Origin: Chloroflexota bacterium
Lineage (GTDB): Bacteria; Chloroflexota; Anaerolineae; Anaerolineales; UBA11579
Assembly (NCBI GenBank): GCA_016191875.1
Contig: JACPVG010000032.1
Location: forward strand, 60,624 to 124,623
Length of the DNA: 64,000 nt
Direction of reading: 5' to 3'
Of this stretch, positions 42,426 to 51,477 are shown in pieces (positions within the stretch are counted from its first letter, which is position 1; each line of letters begins with the position of its first letter). Made by a program: the position numbers and the translations under genes. A model generated the notes under the pieces. It was given only the letters and a program-made list of their open reading frames with translations, did no database searches and was not told where the DNA came from.

Positions 42426-43796
42426 ATGACGACCCCGACAAGACAGCACCCCGGAAACATGCGTACGTTCTATGTCATCTGGTCCGGTCAGTTCGTTTCC
42501 GCCCTGGGTAGCGGGCTGACTGGTTTTGCTCTGGGCGTCTGGCTGTACCAGGACACTAAATCTGTGGCCCTGTTTGCCCTGAGCATCCTTGCGTTCATGA
42601 TTCCCGGCGTATTCTTCTCGCCCTTTGCCGGCGCGCTGGTGGACCGATTCCCGCGCCGCTGGATGCTCATCCTCAGCGACGCCGGGGCCGGTCTGAGCAC
42701 CCTGTTCGTTCTCGCCATGCTGTTGATGGACAACCTCCAGCCCTGGCACGTCTTTGTCGCCAACTTCTTCAACGCCCTGTTCAACTCATTCCAGTGGCCC
42801 GCCTGGTCCGCCGCTACGACCATGCTCGTGCCACAGGCGCAGTTGGGCCGCGCCAGCGGCATGTCCCAGGTCGGCGACGCCCTCTCCCAGATCATTTCCC
42901 CGGCCATCGCCGGGGCCCTGTTCGTGGCCTGGGGGTTGGAAGGCGTGGTCGCCATCGACTTCGCCACATTCCTCTTCGCCATCCTCACCCTGCTTCTCGT
43001 GCGCATCCCCGAGCCGGAGATCAGCGCCGAAGGCCGCAAGAACCGCGGCTCGCTCTTCAAAGAGGTGCGGTTCGGCTGGGACTACATCGTCGCCCGACCC
43101 GGCCTGCTGTACCTGCTGCTGTTCTTCGCCGCCAGCAATTTCCTGAGCGGTTTCATGAGCCCGCTTATCCTGCCGATGCTTCTGGAACTCGCCAGCGCCG
43201 ATAAGGTAGGCGTTGCCGCCAGCATGGTCGGGGTTGGCATGCTGGTCGGTACGCTGGTGATGAGCGCCTGGGGTGGCCCGAAGCGGCGCGTCTTTGGCGT
43301 GGTCGGTTTCAGCATCTGGGCCGGCGTGGCGTTCGCCATGTTGGGGGTGGTGCCCAGCCTGCCCTGGGTCACCGCCTGGGCCTTTATGATGATGATGGTC
43401 TTTCCCATCATCGGCGGCAGCAGCCAGGCGCTCTGGCAGGCCAAGACCGAACCGGACGTGCAGGGCCGGGTCTTCTCGGTACGCCGCATGATCGCCCAAT
43501 TCACCGCCCCCATCGCCGTGCTGCTGGCCGGGCCGCTGGTGGATGGCGTGTTCCAGCCAGCCATGAACGCAGGCGGCGCGCTGGCCGCGCGCCTCGGGCC
43601 GTGGATTGGCGTGGGGCCTGGGCGCGGCGTGGCCGCCCTGTTCCTGGCGCTCGGCCTTTTGCAGATCGTGGTGGCGGCAGTGGCCCTGGCCAACCCGCGC
43701 CTGCGCCGCGCCGACCTTGAAATTCCCAATGTGGAAGTGAAAGCCAGAGACGAGGAAAGCCCCGTCGCCGCGGCTCAGGCCGCCCTCGCGGATTGA
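42426..43796 (+). CDS. MFS exporter (second of the pair)
   Basis: A 456-residue transporter with about 12 helices, a relative of the preceding one: YVIWSGQFVSALGSGLTGFA at the amino end, DRFPRRWMLILSDAGAGLST in the 2-3 loop and the C-terminal part VQGRVFSVRRMIAQF with a GxVFxxR-type motif shared by the family. The C-terminal 40 residues are charged and cytosolic. Each protein has a full set of helices, so they need not form a heterodimer, though tandem pairs of this kind are found with peptide or antibiotic export. The ATG has AGGAGA 6 bases upstream. Confidence 0.88.
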   Translation: MTTPTRQHPGNMRTFYVIWSGQFVSALGSGLTGFALGVWLYQDTKSVALFALSILAFMIPGVFFSPFAGALVDRFPRRWMLILSDAGAGLSTLFVLAMLLMDNLQPWHVFVANFFNALFNSFQWPAWSAATTMLVPQAQLGRASGMSQVGDALSQIISPAIAGALFVAWGLEGVVAIDFATFLFAILTLLLVRIPEPEISAEGRKNRGSLFKEVRFGWDYIVARPGLLYLLLFFAASNFLSGFMSPLILPMLLELASADKVGVAASMVGVGMLVGTLVMSAWGGPKRRVFGVVGFSIWAGVAFAMLGVVPSLPWVTAWAFMMMMVFPIIGGSSQALWQAKTEPDVQGRVFSVRRMIAQFTAPIAVLLAGPLVDGVFQPAMNAGGALAARLGPWIGVGPGRGVAALFLALGLLQIVVAAVALANPRLRRADLEIPNVEVKARDEESPVAAAQAALAD

Positions 43797-43822
43797 ACTG
43801 ATTCTGTTTCTCCTCCAGAAAC

Positions 43823-43867
43823 ACGACACACCGGCGGAGTGGGGGCAACCTCCCGCCGGTGTGTCGT
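43823..43867 (+). terminator. Terminator-like hairpin after the MFS pair
   Basis: ACGACACACCGGCGG (43823-43837) and CCGCCGGTGTGTCGT (43853-43867) form a 15-base perfect stem with a 15-base loop. The following T-run is weak (TTG), so it may be a Rho-assisted stop or a protection hairpin. Confidence 0.65.
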
Positions 43868-43959
43868 TTGCGCCCAACTTGCCTCCCCCGCCCTTCTTGA
43901 CCCTCCGGCCAGGGTCGTGCCATAATTCAGGTGGAACTCCCGCCAGCCTCCCTGCCCAC

Positions 43960-44496
43960 ATGGAGGCTTCTGTGTTTAATCTTGCCTGGCGTTTCGCTCA
44001 TCTGCTTCTGGTAACGGTTCTGTGCACAGCCTGCGTGACGTATCCCGAACCCCCGGACACACCCACGCCATTCTCTACGGCGACCGCCACACAGCCTGGG
44101 CCTGCGCCAACAGCCACTGCTCCTGCCGCCAGTACGATGCCCATCACCGACCCCTGCACTGTCCAGGGCCTGACTCCCGAAGAGTGCGCTAATGTGGGAG
44201 AGCATGAATTCCGCCTGGCCGACATCCAGGTATTCAATGAGTGCACCACCGACGCTCAGATCGGGGATACGCACCTGCTGAATGTGACCTTCACCGAGAG
44301 CGGTTTTGAGACGAATGCCACTCGCTACACCCGTCAGAGTGCAAACACGTTCAGCCGCATCTATGAGGGCGAGTACGCGTCAGAAGCCGAGGAAGGCTGG
44401 GCAACGATGCTTACCTTCATTCCGGTCGGCTATATCCGCGAGACTCTTTTTAAGGGTCAGGCATGCGTGCGGAACACCTACGAGCGCCTGCCCTGA
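43960..44496 (+). CDS. Lipoprotein with Thr/Pro linker, unknown function
   Basis: A 178-residue lipoprotein. The signal sequence ends in a lipobox with C25 (TVLCTAC), then a Thr/Pro/Ala-rich linker leads to a cysteine-containing domain of about 100 residues (PCTVQGLTPEECANVGEHEF, ECTTDAQIGDTHLL, AEEGWATMLTFIPVGYIRET) with no family I recognise. The ATG at 43960 is preferred because the hydrophobic core begins soon after; the frame opens at 43861 inside the hairpin. It is convergent with the double-FHA gene. Confidence 0.7.
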   Translation: MEASVFNLAWRFAHLLLVTVLCTACVTYPEPPDTPTPFSTATATQPGPAPTATAPAASTMPITDPCTVQGLTPEECANVGEHEFRLADIQVFNECTTDAQIGDTHLLNVTFTESGFETNATRYTRQSANTFSRIYEGEYASEAEEGWATMLTFIPVGYIRETLFKGQACVRNTYERLP

Positions 44497-44572
44497 ACGC
44501 CGTGGTGGAGGCGACGCCGAACAACTATGCAGTTGTTTGAGGAACCAGAGAGTTTCCGGCCGGAAGAGCCGT

Positions 44573-45256
44573 TCACGCCCGCACGGCCACGCCGGCGTGT
44601 ACTTCAACCACCACGCTCGCGCCGATCTGCAGCATATCCCCGGGCTTGATGCGGGCGACGCCGTTGACCGCCGTATTGTTGACGTAGGTTCCGTTGGCGC
44701 TGTCCAGGTCCATGATGCTCACGCCATCCGCCTCCACCCGCACCACGGCATGATGGCTGGAGACGTCGTCGTTGGTGAGCAGGATGGGATTATCCCCGGC
44801 GCGGCCAATGCCATGCTCGCCCTCGATGAGCGGGAACACCTGCCCGGCCTGGCGCCCGCCGCGAATGACCAGGCTGAACGGGGCGGGGCCGGCCTTGTGG
44901 ATCCGACGGGTATCCGACTTCTTGCGGGCCGCAGGCGGAGCCGGCCGGGAAGCCTCATTCATCAGGCTGAAACGCAGGGTGATATGCAGGCCAAAGCGCA
45001 CCACGTCTCCCGGCGTCAGCAGGGTCGGTGCCGTGATGAGGTTGCCGTTCACCATGGTGCCATTGAGCGAACCCATGTCCTCGACGATGATTTCGCCGCT
45101 CTGGCGGACGATGCGGGCATGATGCCGCGATACGGTCGTATCGTTGATGGCAAGGTCGCTGCCGGCATCCCGCCCGACGGTGCAGACATCCTTGACCAGC
45201 GCGTATTTTTCGCCCTGGAGCGGCCCGTTTTCAACGCTGAACACATAACTGCTCAT
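44573..45256 (-). CDS. Protein with two FHA domains
   Basis: A 227-residue protein built of two FHA phosphothreonine-binding domains. The first spans about 10-95 (VGRDAGSDLAIND, VSRHHARIVRQSGEIIVEDM, SLNGTMVNG), the second about 125-220 (GEHGIGRAGDNPILLTNDDV, SSHHAVVRVEADGVSIMDLD, SANGTYVNN). Each carries the GR, SxxH and NG residues needed for phosphopeptide binding. The linker has a basic PPAARKK stretch. Such proteins bind substrates of Ser/Thr protein kinases; no kinase is next to it in this window. A TolB-like lipoprotein gene lies 84 bases further in the same direction upstream of the map. Confidence 0.92.
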   Translation of the reverse strand: MSSYVFSVENGPLQGEKYALVKDVCTVGRDAGSDLAINDTTVSRHHARIVRQSGEIIVEDMGSLNGTMVNGNLITAPTLLTPGDVVRFGLHITLRFSLMNEASRPAPPAARKKSDTRRIHKAGPAPFSLVIRGGRQAGQVFPLIEGEHGIGRAGDNPILLTNDDVSSHHAVVRVEADGVSIMDLDSANGTYVNNTAVNGVARIKPGDMLQIGASVVVEVHAGVAVRA

Positions 45257-45340
45257 AACCGTCCCGTTTCGCCTCGCATAGTGCGTGCATTTGCGTAAGT
45301 GTACATGATGTGTTCGCGGCGGGCAAGTGCGAAGGTAGTC

Positions 45341-46357
45341 CTATGGCAGCGGCCCCCAGCGCGGCTGCCAGTCGCAGTAATCGTTGTCCGTCAGGCGGCG
45401 GATGTCGCCGCCGGTCGCGCGCAGGATATAGATCTCGCAGCCATCCTCATCCCGCGTATTGTCGCGATACGACGTAATGGCGATCCAGCCCCCATCCGGC
45501 GAAAAAGAAGGCGCCAGGTTGTTGCCGCCATCGGTGACGTAGGTGACATTGCCGCCCTCCGGGCCAAATGTGATGATCTCGCGCTCCCACGCCGAGCCGA
45601 TGTAAGTGGCGAGCAGGCCGTGGATCGACCAGTCGTTGCGGCCGCGCAGGCCGGTCAGGCCGGTGATGACGGTCACCTCGCCGGTCTCGACCTGGATGAC
45701 CGCCAGTTGGATCTTGCCGCCCGTGTGAGTGGCAAAGAGAATTCGGCCGCCATCCGGCGACCAGGAGGGGTCCCAGCCGCCGCCCTCTTCATCCGTCAGC
45801 GCGCCCGGGTTGCCGCCGTCGCGCTCCATCAGCCAGATCTGGCCGTCCCACAGTTCCGGCCCGGAACTGTGCGTGAAGGCGATGGTCTTGCCATCCGGCG
45901 AAACGGCCGGGGCAAAATTATCCCGGCTGGTGGTCAGGCGCACGGGCGCGCCGCCGTTCAGCCCCAGTTCGTAAATTTCGTAGCCGCTGTCGCGGTTGCT
46001 GGAAAACAGCACGCTCTCGCCTTCTGGCGCCACCGAAGCAAAAAAGTGATTGCGCGTTTCGTCGAAAGTGAGCAGGCGGCCGCCGCTCCCATCCGGGAGG
46101 ATCCGGCACAATTGGTTGGTTTCGCTGTTCTTCGTGGTCTGGCAGGTGTAGACGATCTGCCCGCCCGGCGCGTCGTCATCTGTGGGCGTTGGCGTTCTTG
46201 CGCCCTGGGTCGGGCCGTCCGAGGGTGTGGCCCCCTGGGTGCCGGCCGCAGCCAGCGCCGTGGCGAACTCGGCGCTCGGTCCCTGGCCTTTGGGCAGGTT
46301 GCAGCCCGCAAGCACAAAGCCAGCCAGCGCCAGTGAGACAAAGCCTCGTCTACTCAT
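45341..46357 (-). CDS. TolB-like WD40 beta-propeller lipoprotein
   Basis: A 338-residue lipoprotein. The signal peptide ends with lipobox C19 (LAGFVLAGC). A Thr/Pro/Ala linker follows, then a propeller of six-bladed TolB-type repeats, each with the SPDG motif: FAPAVSPDGKTIAFTH, WDPSWSPDGGRILFATH, APSFSPDGGWIAITSY. The protein should be anchored at the cell surface and bind protein or glycan partners. It starts at ATG 46357; an earlier in-frame ATG lies upstream. A TACAAT box lies 7 bases before the ATG, so the message may be leaderless. Confidence 0.88.
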   Translation of the reverse strand: MSRRGFVSLALAGFVLAGCNLPKGQGPSAEFATALAAAGTQGATPSDGPTQGARTPTPTDDDAPGGQIVYTCQTTKNSETNQLCRILPDGSGGRLLTFDETRNHFFASVAPEGESVLFSSNRDSGYEIYELGLNGGAPVRLTTSRDNFAPAVSPDGKTIAFTHSSGPELWDGQIWLMERDGGNPGALTDEEGGGWDPSWSPDGGRILFATHTGGKIQLAVIQVETGEVTVITGLTGLRGRNDWSIHGLLATYIGSAWEREIITFGPEGGNVTYVTDGGNNLAPSFSPDGGWIAITSYRDNTRDEDGCEIYILRATGGDIRRLTDNDYCDWQPRWGPLP

Positions 46358-46364
46358 GGGCGCT

Positions 46365-46370
46365 ATTGTA
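46365..46370 (-). promoter_or_regulatory. -10 box 7 nt before the TolB-like gene
   Basis: TACAAT on the minus strand, then AGCGCCC, then the ATG at 46357. No ribosome binding site is seen. Confidence 0.5.
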
Positions 46371-46459
46371 GCCAATGTAGACGGCATGGCATAGCCCTTT
46401 GGGGCGTCTGTGCAAAACTAACCTGGCGGGCGGAACGCGTTCAGCGCTCCGGGCAGCGA

Positions 46460-46756
46460 TTAGCCGCCGGCGATCGCCCCGACGATGAGAAAAGCCTCCG
46501 CCCCCGTCGCGACCGCCTCCGGCAGAGGCGTCTCCAGGGATTCATGCGAGAGGTCCTCCCCACAGGCGAAGAAACGCAGGTATGGCCGCCGCTGCCCGCT
46601 GGCATAGTCGCGGATCGTCCCCCGCAGCATCGGGTAACTTGCCTCCAGCGCGTCGAGCACCGCCCGCGGTGTGACGGGCCCCTCGACCTCCAGGTTCACT
46701 TCGCCTTCCACGCGCGCCAGCGTTCGCAGGTGGGCCGGGAGTTTTACGCGCATCAT
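46460..46756 (-). CDS. MoaD/ThiS-like ubiquitin-fold sulfur-carrier protein
   Basis: A 98-residue protein of the beta-grasp type with the C-terminal Gly-Gly (VGAIAGG) that is adenylated and thiocarboxylated in MoaD and ThiS. The body contains [20 protein letters not shown] and [20 protein letters not shown], the family helix. The ATG at 46756 overlaps the TGA of the BNR gene as ATGA, so translation is coupled. No MoeB/ThiF, ThiG or MoaE is next to it, so its use is unknown; a link to the BNR propeller protein is likely because of the overlap. Confidence 0.85.
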   Translation of the reverse strand: MMRVKLPAHLRTLARVEGEVNLEVEGPVTPRAVLDALEASYPMLRGTIRDYASGQRRPYLRFFACGEDLSHESLETPLPEAVATGAEAFLIVGAIAGG

Positions 46757-47868
46757 GGCAGCGTCTGGACCTCAACCGACAGCACCGCCGGCAGATCGCG
46801 CACGATGGCCGTCCAGCTGTCTCCGGAATCCGCCGAGCCGTAGACCTGCCCGCCGGTGGTGCCAAAATACACGCCGCACGGGTCGAGGTTGTCCACCGCC
46901 ATGGCGTCCCGCAGCACGTTCACATAGCAGTCTTTCTGCGGCAGGCCCTTGGTGAGTGCCTCCCATTCATTGCCGCCCGTCCGGCTGCGGAACACGCGCA
47001 GTTTTCCATCCGGCGGATAGTGTTGCGAATCGCTGGTGATCGGCACCACGTAGATCGTGTCCGGTTCGTGGGCGTGCACATCAATGACGAACCCGAAATC
47101 GGTCGGCAGGTTCCCGCTCACCTCATGCCACTCATCGCCGCCGTTTTCGCTGCGCATCACATCCCAGTGTTTCTGCATGTACAGCACATTCGGCTGCGCC
47201 GGGTGGCGGGCGATGTGATGCACGCAGTGGCCGACCTCCGCTTCAGGGTCCGGGATGTAATCGGATTTCAGGCCGCGGTTGATGGGCTGCCAGATCTTGC
47301 CGCCATCCTCCGTCCGGAAGGCGCCGGCGGCCGAAATGGCGATAAAGATGCGCTCGGGGTTGGCCGGGTCCAGCAGGATCGTATGCAGGCACAGCCCGCC
47401 CGCGCCTGGCATCCAGTGCGGCCCGGAGCCGTGGCCGCGTAGCCCCGCCAACTCTTGCCAGGTCTGCCCGGCATCCATCGAGCGGAACAGCGCCGCGTCT
47501 TCCACACCCGCATACACAGTGTCCGGGTCGTTCAGGGAGGGTTCCAGATGCCAGACGCGCTTGAACTCCCACGGGTGCGGCGTGCCGTCATACCACTGGT
47601 GCGTGCCGGCCTCGCCATCGTACGCAAACTCGTTCCCGGCCGTCTCCCAGGTCTTGCCGCCGTCATTCGAGCGATGGACGACCTGTCCGAACCAGGCGCT
47701 GGATTGCGAGGCATACAACCGCTTGGGGTCGGCCGGCGAGCCTTTCAGGTGGTAGATCTCCCAGCCCCCAAAGTGAGGGCCGTCCACCTTCCACTTCTTT
47801 CTGGCGCCGTCCGCCGTCAGGATGAAGGCTCCCTTGCGGGTGCCGACCAACACTCTTACACCGCTCAT
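46753..47868 (-). CDS. BNR-repeat/sialidase-like beta-propeller protein
   Basis: A 371-residue protein with no signal peptide. At least five BNR/Asp-box repeats of the form SxDxGxxW are seen: [48 protein letters not shown] and [12 protein letters not shown]. It starts with [20 protein letters not shown], a common opening of photosystem-assembly or exo-alpha-sialidase-like proteins of this kind. No catalytic arginine triad of a true sialidase can be shown. It has an excellent promoter upstream and ends overlapping the MoaD-like gene. Confidence 0.85.
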   Translation of the reverse strand: MSGVRVLVGTRKGAFILTADGARKKWKVDGPHFGGWEIYHLKGSPADPKRLYASQSSAWFGQVVHRSNDGGKTWETAGNEFAYDGEAGTHQWYDGTPHPWEFKRVWHLEPSLNDPDTVYAGVEDAALFRSMDAGQTWQELAGLRGHGSGPHWMPGAGGLCLHTILLDPANPERIFIAISAAGAFRTEDGGKIWQPINRGLKSDYIPDPEAEVGHCVHHIARHPAQPNVLYMQKHWDVMRSENGGDEWHEVSGNLPTDFGFVIDVHAHEPDTIYVVPITSDSQHYPPDGKLRVFRSRTGGNEWEALTKGLPQKDCYVNVLRDAMAVDNLDPCGVYFGTTGGQVYGSADSGDSWTAIVRDLPAVLSVEVQTLP

Positions 47869-47930
47869 TTTCGACTCCTTCTGGGTATGTGGGAAATCGT
47901 TCGTTCGGATTCAGGCCAATCGATGGTCAT

Positions 47931-47959
47931 ATTATAGAACATTAATTCTAAGATGTCAA
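47931..47959 (-). promoter_or_regulatory. Perfect consensus promoter of the BNR-MoaD operon
   Basis: TTGACA (47954-47959), 17 bases, TATAAT (47931-47936) on the minus strand: both hexamers and the spacing match the sigma-70 consensus exactly. The leader of about 55 bases ends with AGAAGGAG before the ATG at 47868. From 47960 to 48132 no gene is seen. Confidence 0.85.
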
Positions 47960-48132
47960 AGCCCTGAAAAGGCTTAACGTAGGAAACCGCGCTCCTATTA
48001 TAGTCGCATGAATCCGTAGCCTGTCTGCATCGCCTTTCTTTGCGTCTTGGCGTCTGTGCAAGAGCCGTTTTTGCCCTTTTCTTCGCCTCCCCGCCCGTCT
48101 GTCAAGACGGAGCCACCCAACTCGCGCGGGTT

Positions 48133-48138
48133 TATAAT
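48133..48138 (+). promoter_or_regulatory. -10 box 7 nt before the esterase start
   Basis: TATAAT followed by CGCACCG and the ATG at 48146. Spacing predicts a leaderless message; there is no ribosome binding site. Confidence 0.55.
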
Positions 48139-48145
48139 CGCACCG

Positions 48146-48994
48146 ATGGACGCCGCCATTGCCACCATCCGCCTCCCGGAATTCCCCTCCGCGCACGTCC
48201 CGCCCCGGCCGGTGGATGTCTGGCTGCCGCCCGGCTACGAAACCGGTCCGGCCTGCAGCGTGCTCTACATGCACGACGGCCAGAACCTCTTCGCCCCGGC
48301 CCAATCCTATTCCGGCGTCACCTGGGGCATCGCCGAAACCCTCTCCCGCCTGATATCCGCCGGCCGCGTGCCGCCTGCTCTGGTCGTTGGCATCCACAAC
48401 ACCCGCAACCGGGTCGGCGAGTACCTGCCCTACAAAGCCATGCATGTTTCCCCTGCGGCTCAGACCCAATTCCGCGCCTGGGCGGACGCCGAACTCGCCA
48501 ACCGGGTCGAACGGGACGAAGACTGGCAGAAGCCGCGGGTTGTTTCGGATGACTATCTCCGATTCATGGTGGAAGAGCTCAAGCCCTTCATCGACTCCAC
48601 CTACAACACCCGGCCGGGGTCAGCCCACACCGTGGTGATGGGCTCCAGCATGGGCGGACTGATCTCCGCCTACGCCTTCTGCGAATACCCGGATGTGTTC
48701 GGCCGCGCCGGCTGCCTTTCCACCCACTGGCCGCTCGGCGATGGCGTCATGCTCCACTACCTGCAGGCCGCTCTGCCCGCACCGGATGGACGGCGCATCT
48801 ACTTCGATTACGGCGCCGAGGGGCCCGACGCCGAATACGGCCCCTATCAGCAGCAGGCCGACGCCTTGCTGGTACAACGCGGCTACCGCCCGGATATCGA
48901 CTTCATGAGCCGATTCTACTCCGGCGACCCGCACCATGAGAGCGCCTGGGCGCGGCGTCTCCACATCCCCCTCGAATTCCTGTTGGTCGAGTGA
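48146..48994 (+). CDS. Putative esterase (Fes/IroE-like alpha/beta-hydrolase)
   Basis: A 282-residue alpha/beta hydrolase of the putative-esterase group. RPVDVWLPPGYETGPACSVL opens the fold, LYMHDGQNLFAP gives the oxyanion segment, the nucleophile S168 sits in VVMGSSMGGLISAYAF, and a C-terminal histidine is in SGDPHHESAWARR. The family includes S-formylglutathione hydrolases and trilactone esterases, but the substrate is unknown here. No signal peptide is seen with the ATG at 48146, so it is probably cytosolic. The next gene overlaps its stop. Confidence 0.88.
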   Translation: MDAAIATIRLPEFPSAHVPPRPVDVWLPPGYETGPACSVLYMHDGQNLFAPAQSYSGVTWGIAETLSRLISAGRVPPALVVGIHNTRNRVGEYLPYKAMHVSPAAQTQFRAWADAELANRVERDEDWQKPRVVSDDYLRFMVEELKPFIDSTYNTRPGSAHTVVMGSSMGGLISAYAFCEYPDVFGRAGCLSTHWPLGDGVMLHYLQAALPAPDGRRIYFDYGAEGPDAEYGPYQQQADALLVQRGYRPDIDFMSRFYSGDPHHESAWARRLHIPLEFLLVE

Positions 48995-50130
48995 GCATGC
49001 TGCCGCGCATTTCCGTCCTGCTGGTAGCCCCCCTGGCCCTTTTCGCCTGCGCGGGCCGGTCCACCACGCCCACCCCGTCCCCGCCCGGGCCCTCCATTGA
49101 GCCTTCCGCCGAGGCCATTCCCACAGAGACCTTGCCGCCCCCGGCGACGCCCACTACGCGTTCGGGCCCGGCTGGTCTGGTCTTCAGCGCCGCCGGCGCG
49201 CTCTGGCAGATTCGGCCGGACGGCAGCGCCGCCAACCTGGCCGCCTGCGCCCAGGGCGCGGCCCTCTCGCCGGATGGGACCCAGATGCTCTACGCCGCGC
49301 AGGACTACGATATATGGCTGCTCGACCTGCCTTCCTGCGCTCGCCAGAACCTGACCAACACGCCGGACGTGGTGGAACTCAACCCGCAGTGGTGGCCGAA
49401 CCTGCCCGGCGCCATTCTCCTCGGCGTGAACCCGGAATTCGACACCGGCAAACCGGCGCTGCTGCAGCTCGGACGTGCCGGATACCAGGTGTTCGACGAT
49501 GAGGCTTCCCCCGGCGATCTGCCCGCCATCTCTCCCGACGGCCAGTCCGTTGCCTACGCCGCGCCCGGCGGCACTGCGGTGATCTTTCGCCTCACCGGGG
49601 TACGTCAGGCGCTCGACCTGACCCCATACGGCCTCGACCCGGCCGAGTTCCGCCGCCTGGACAGCCCCTCCTGGTCGCCGGATGGCCGTCGGTTGGCCTG
49701 GATGGCCGGCACGCAGCAGGGCGAGGACTACGCCACCTGGCGCATTCAACTGCTCATCCTGGACCTGGAGACGAAAACCGGCGTCCGGCTGCACCCCTAC
49801 GTGCCGCTGGGGCGCGGCGGCTGGCCGCCCGCGCCGGTCTGGAGCCCGGATGGCCGCTGGCTGGCGTTCAATCCCTGGTCGGAAGACCCGACCCAATCCG
49901 GCATCTGGGTGGTCGCCGCCGACGGTACTGAAGAGCACTTCCTCACTGTCCCCAACCCCCAGGGCGTCTGGCTCAACCAGCTCACCCCGCCGGTCTGGAG
50001 CCCGGACGGAACCCGGCTGGCCTTCAGCCTCGCCCAGGACCTGCCCACGTTCTGGTGGGCGGAAATCGGCGTCTGGCAGCCGCAAGCCCTGCCCCTGCCA
50101 ACCGACGCCCTGCTGATCGCCTGGCGCTAG
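48991..50130 (+). CDS. TolB-like WD40 beta-propeller lipoprotein (second copy)
   Basis: A 379-residue lipoprotein (377 from the ATG at 48997). The hydrophobic start ISVLLVAPLALFACAGR ends in a lipobox cysteine, followed by a Thr/Pro linker. A TolB-type propeller carries repeats such as LSPDGTQMLYAA, ISPDGQSVAYAA, WSPDGRRLAWMA, WSPDGRWLAFN and WSPDGTRLAFS. The GTG at 48991 overlaps the esterase TGA; the ATG 2 codons later may be the true start. It resembles the 45341-46357 protein in architecture, and both are probably surface-anchored. Translational coupling to the esterase suggests a shared context. Confidence 0.86.
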   Translation: MSMLPRISVLLVAPLALFACAGRSTTPTPSPPGPSIEPSAEAIPTETLPPPATPTTRSGPAGLVFSAAGALWQIRPDGSAANLAACAQGAALSPDGTQMLYAAQDYDIWLLDLPSCARQNLTNTPDVVELNPQWWPNLPGAILLGVNPEFDTGKPALLQLGRAGYQVFDDEASPGDLPAISPDGQSVAYAAPGGTAVIFRLTGVRQALDLTPYGLDPAEFRRLDSPSWSPDGRRLAWMAGTQQGEDYATWRIQLLILDLETKTGVRLHPYVPLGRGGWPPAPVWSPDGRWLAFNPWSEDPTQSGIWVVAADGTEEHFLTVPNPQGVWLNQLTPPVWSPDGTRLAFSLAQDLPTFWWAEIGVWQPQALPLPTDALLIAWR

Positions 50131-50155
50131 CCCAGGCTCTCTACGAGGCATTCGA

Positions 50156-50437
50156 ATGGCCAGGAAGATCCTCACCCTGCACCCCGACCCGTCAAAACGC
50201 GGCGTCAATATCGAAAAAGCCAAATACGATGCAATGCGCGCCGCTGTCCTGGCCGCCATCGCCGAAGCGGGCGAACTGCCCTTCAGCGGCCTGTTCAACG
50301 CCGTCGGGGCGCGCTTGCCGGAATTCCGCGGTTCCATCGGCTGGTACGCCACCACCGTCAAGCTCGACCTGGAAGCCCGCGGTCTGATAGAACGGGTGCC
50401 GGGCGCCAACCCCCAGCGCCTGCGGCTGAAACAGTAG
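50156..50437 (+). CDS. Small DUF6958-like protein
   Basis: A 93-residue protein. It begins MARKILTLHPDPSKRGVNIE, then KYDAMRAAVLAAIAEAGELP, FSGLFNAVGARLPEF, and the conserved end GSIGWYATTVKLDLEARGLI. The pattern fits the small DUF6958 family, of unknown function, and looks like a winged-helix. It is 25 bases after the TolB-like lipoprotein gene, and no other role is indicated. Confidence 0.7.
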   Translation: MARKILTLHPDPSKRGVNIEKAKYDAMRAAVLAAIAEAGELPFSGLFNAVGARLPEFRGSIGWYATTVKLDLEARGLIERVPGANPQRLRLKQ

Positions 50438-50452
50438 CTACCACAGGCGCTC

Positions 50453-50488
50453 TCAAAAAAAGAAAACGGGCGGCCATGAGGCCGCCCG
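50453..50488 (-). terminator. Rho-independent terminator of the 50512 gene
   Basis: CGGGCGGCC (50467-50475), loop ATGA, GGCCGCCCG (50480-50488); on the minus strand followed by TTTTCTTTTTTT. It ends the minus-strand secreted protein gene, and may stop the plus-strand gene as well. Confidence 0.88.
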
Positions 50489-50511
50489 CGTGGCGTTTGT
50501 TCCCGCCGTCC

Positions 50512-51318
50512 TTATTCTACATCCCGCGCGCTCAACGGGACCGGGAAGGTGATGGTCGTTGAGCCGCTCTTGGCGACGGCGATCGCGCCTTCATAGCGCA
50601 CCCCGTTCCAGGCGTAGATGTAAGTGTAGATGCCGCTGATGACCTCAACCCGCGTGAAGCCGGGCTGCAGGCTGAAGAAATAGGTCGTCGGGCCGATCAG
50701 GGTGACATCCAGCTGCGAACCATAGTAGTTGTTGATTCGCAGGCCCACCGGGTTGGGCTGCTCGTAGTCCTGGTAGATCAACCGCTCACAACTGACGATG
50801 GTCATGGACGATGTGCCGTTCTTCAGGATGCGGATGGTGCCGGTGAAGGTCGTATCGCATACATCGTAGCTGAAGATGTAGTCCCCGGTCTGGATCTGGT
50901 AATAGCGGTTGGCGCCCAGCTCGGTGGTCAGCTTGTAATCCTCGCCGTACACCGGGTCCAGGCTGGTCAGCGTGATCGACAACGGTTCCTCGAAGTGGCT
51001 GTACACCACGAACTTGGCAAGCTCCGGCGGAGGGGGACAGTATTCGATGTCCAGGATCTGGCCCGCAGTGGTGTACTCAACCTCCAATTCCACCTTGCCC
51101 AGACAGCCCTCATAGGTGATTTTGTATTTGCCGACCTCGACGACTTTTTCAAACCAGCCGGGGCTGACGGTGAACACATACTTGGCCGGGCCATCCATTG
51201 TGACCTTGACATCAGTTTCCCGGTTGTTGTGCACCAGGATGGAAACAGTCTTGTTGAGAGGGGCAAACGCAGCCGCCAGGATGGAAAGCACGGCGATTGC
51301 CAGGAATATCTTGCGCAT
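50512..51318 (-). CDS. Secreted protein with three beta-type repeats, unknown function
   Basis: A 268-residue protein with a signal peptide ([19 protein letters not shown]) and three repeats of about 75 residues, each ending in a gly/aromatic beta pattern: [37 protein letters not shown] and [18 protein letters not shown]. Each repeat has a turn with P/Y-x-x-F-x-V/L ([44 protein letters not shown]). The ATG at 51318 has GGAG upstream; the open frame extends further into the neighbouring YbaK region, which is not used. No named family is recognised. It is convergent with the small DUF6958-like gene. Confidence 0.72.
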   Translation of the reverse strand: MRKIFLAIAVLSILAAAFAPLNKTVSILVHNNRETDVKVTMDGPAKYVFTVSPGWFEKVVEVGKYKITYEGCLGKVELEVEYTTAGQILDIEYCPPPPELAKFVVYSHFEEPLSITLTSLDPVYGEDYKLTTELGANRYYQIQTGDYIFSYDVCDTTFTGTIRILKNGTSSMTIVSCERLIYQDYEQPNPVGLRINNYYGSQLDVTLIGPTTYFFSLQPGFTRVEVISGIYTYIYAWNGVRYEGAIAVAKSGSTTITFPVPLSARDVE

Positions 51319-51464
51319 GGGTTTAACTCCGTTCCGATTCAGAGACACCATCACCGGGCGGTCCGCCGCCCGACAAACATGTGTATCATACCGTCGCGGG
51401 TGGGGCATGTCAACCAGTACCGGGGTGGGTCTTCTTCTCCTACTTTTGAAGGATGCGGCGGCGA

Positions 51465-51470
51465 TATAAT
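51465..51470 (+). promoter_or_regulatory. -10 box 7 nt before the YbaK start
   Basis: TATAAT, then CCGGGCG, then the ATG at 51478. Leaderless arrangement. The -35 region is unclear. Confidence 0.55.
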
Positions 51471-51477
51471 CCGGGCG

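Noticed and set aside
42786..43961. A 391-codon minus-strand frame opposite the second MFS gene
   Set aside because: The His/Gln/Gly-rich translation and the overlap with a clear transporter make it a mirror frame.
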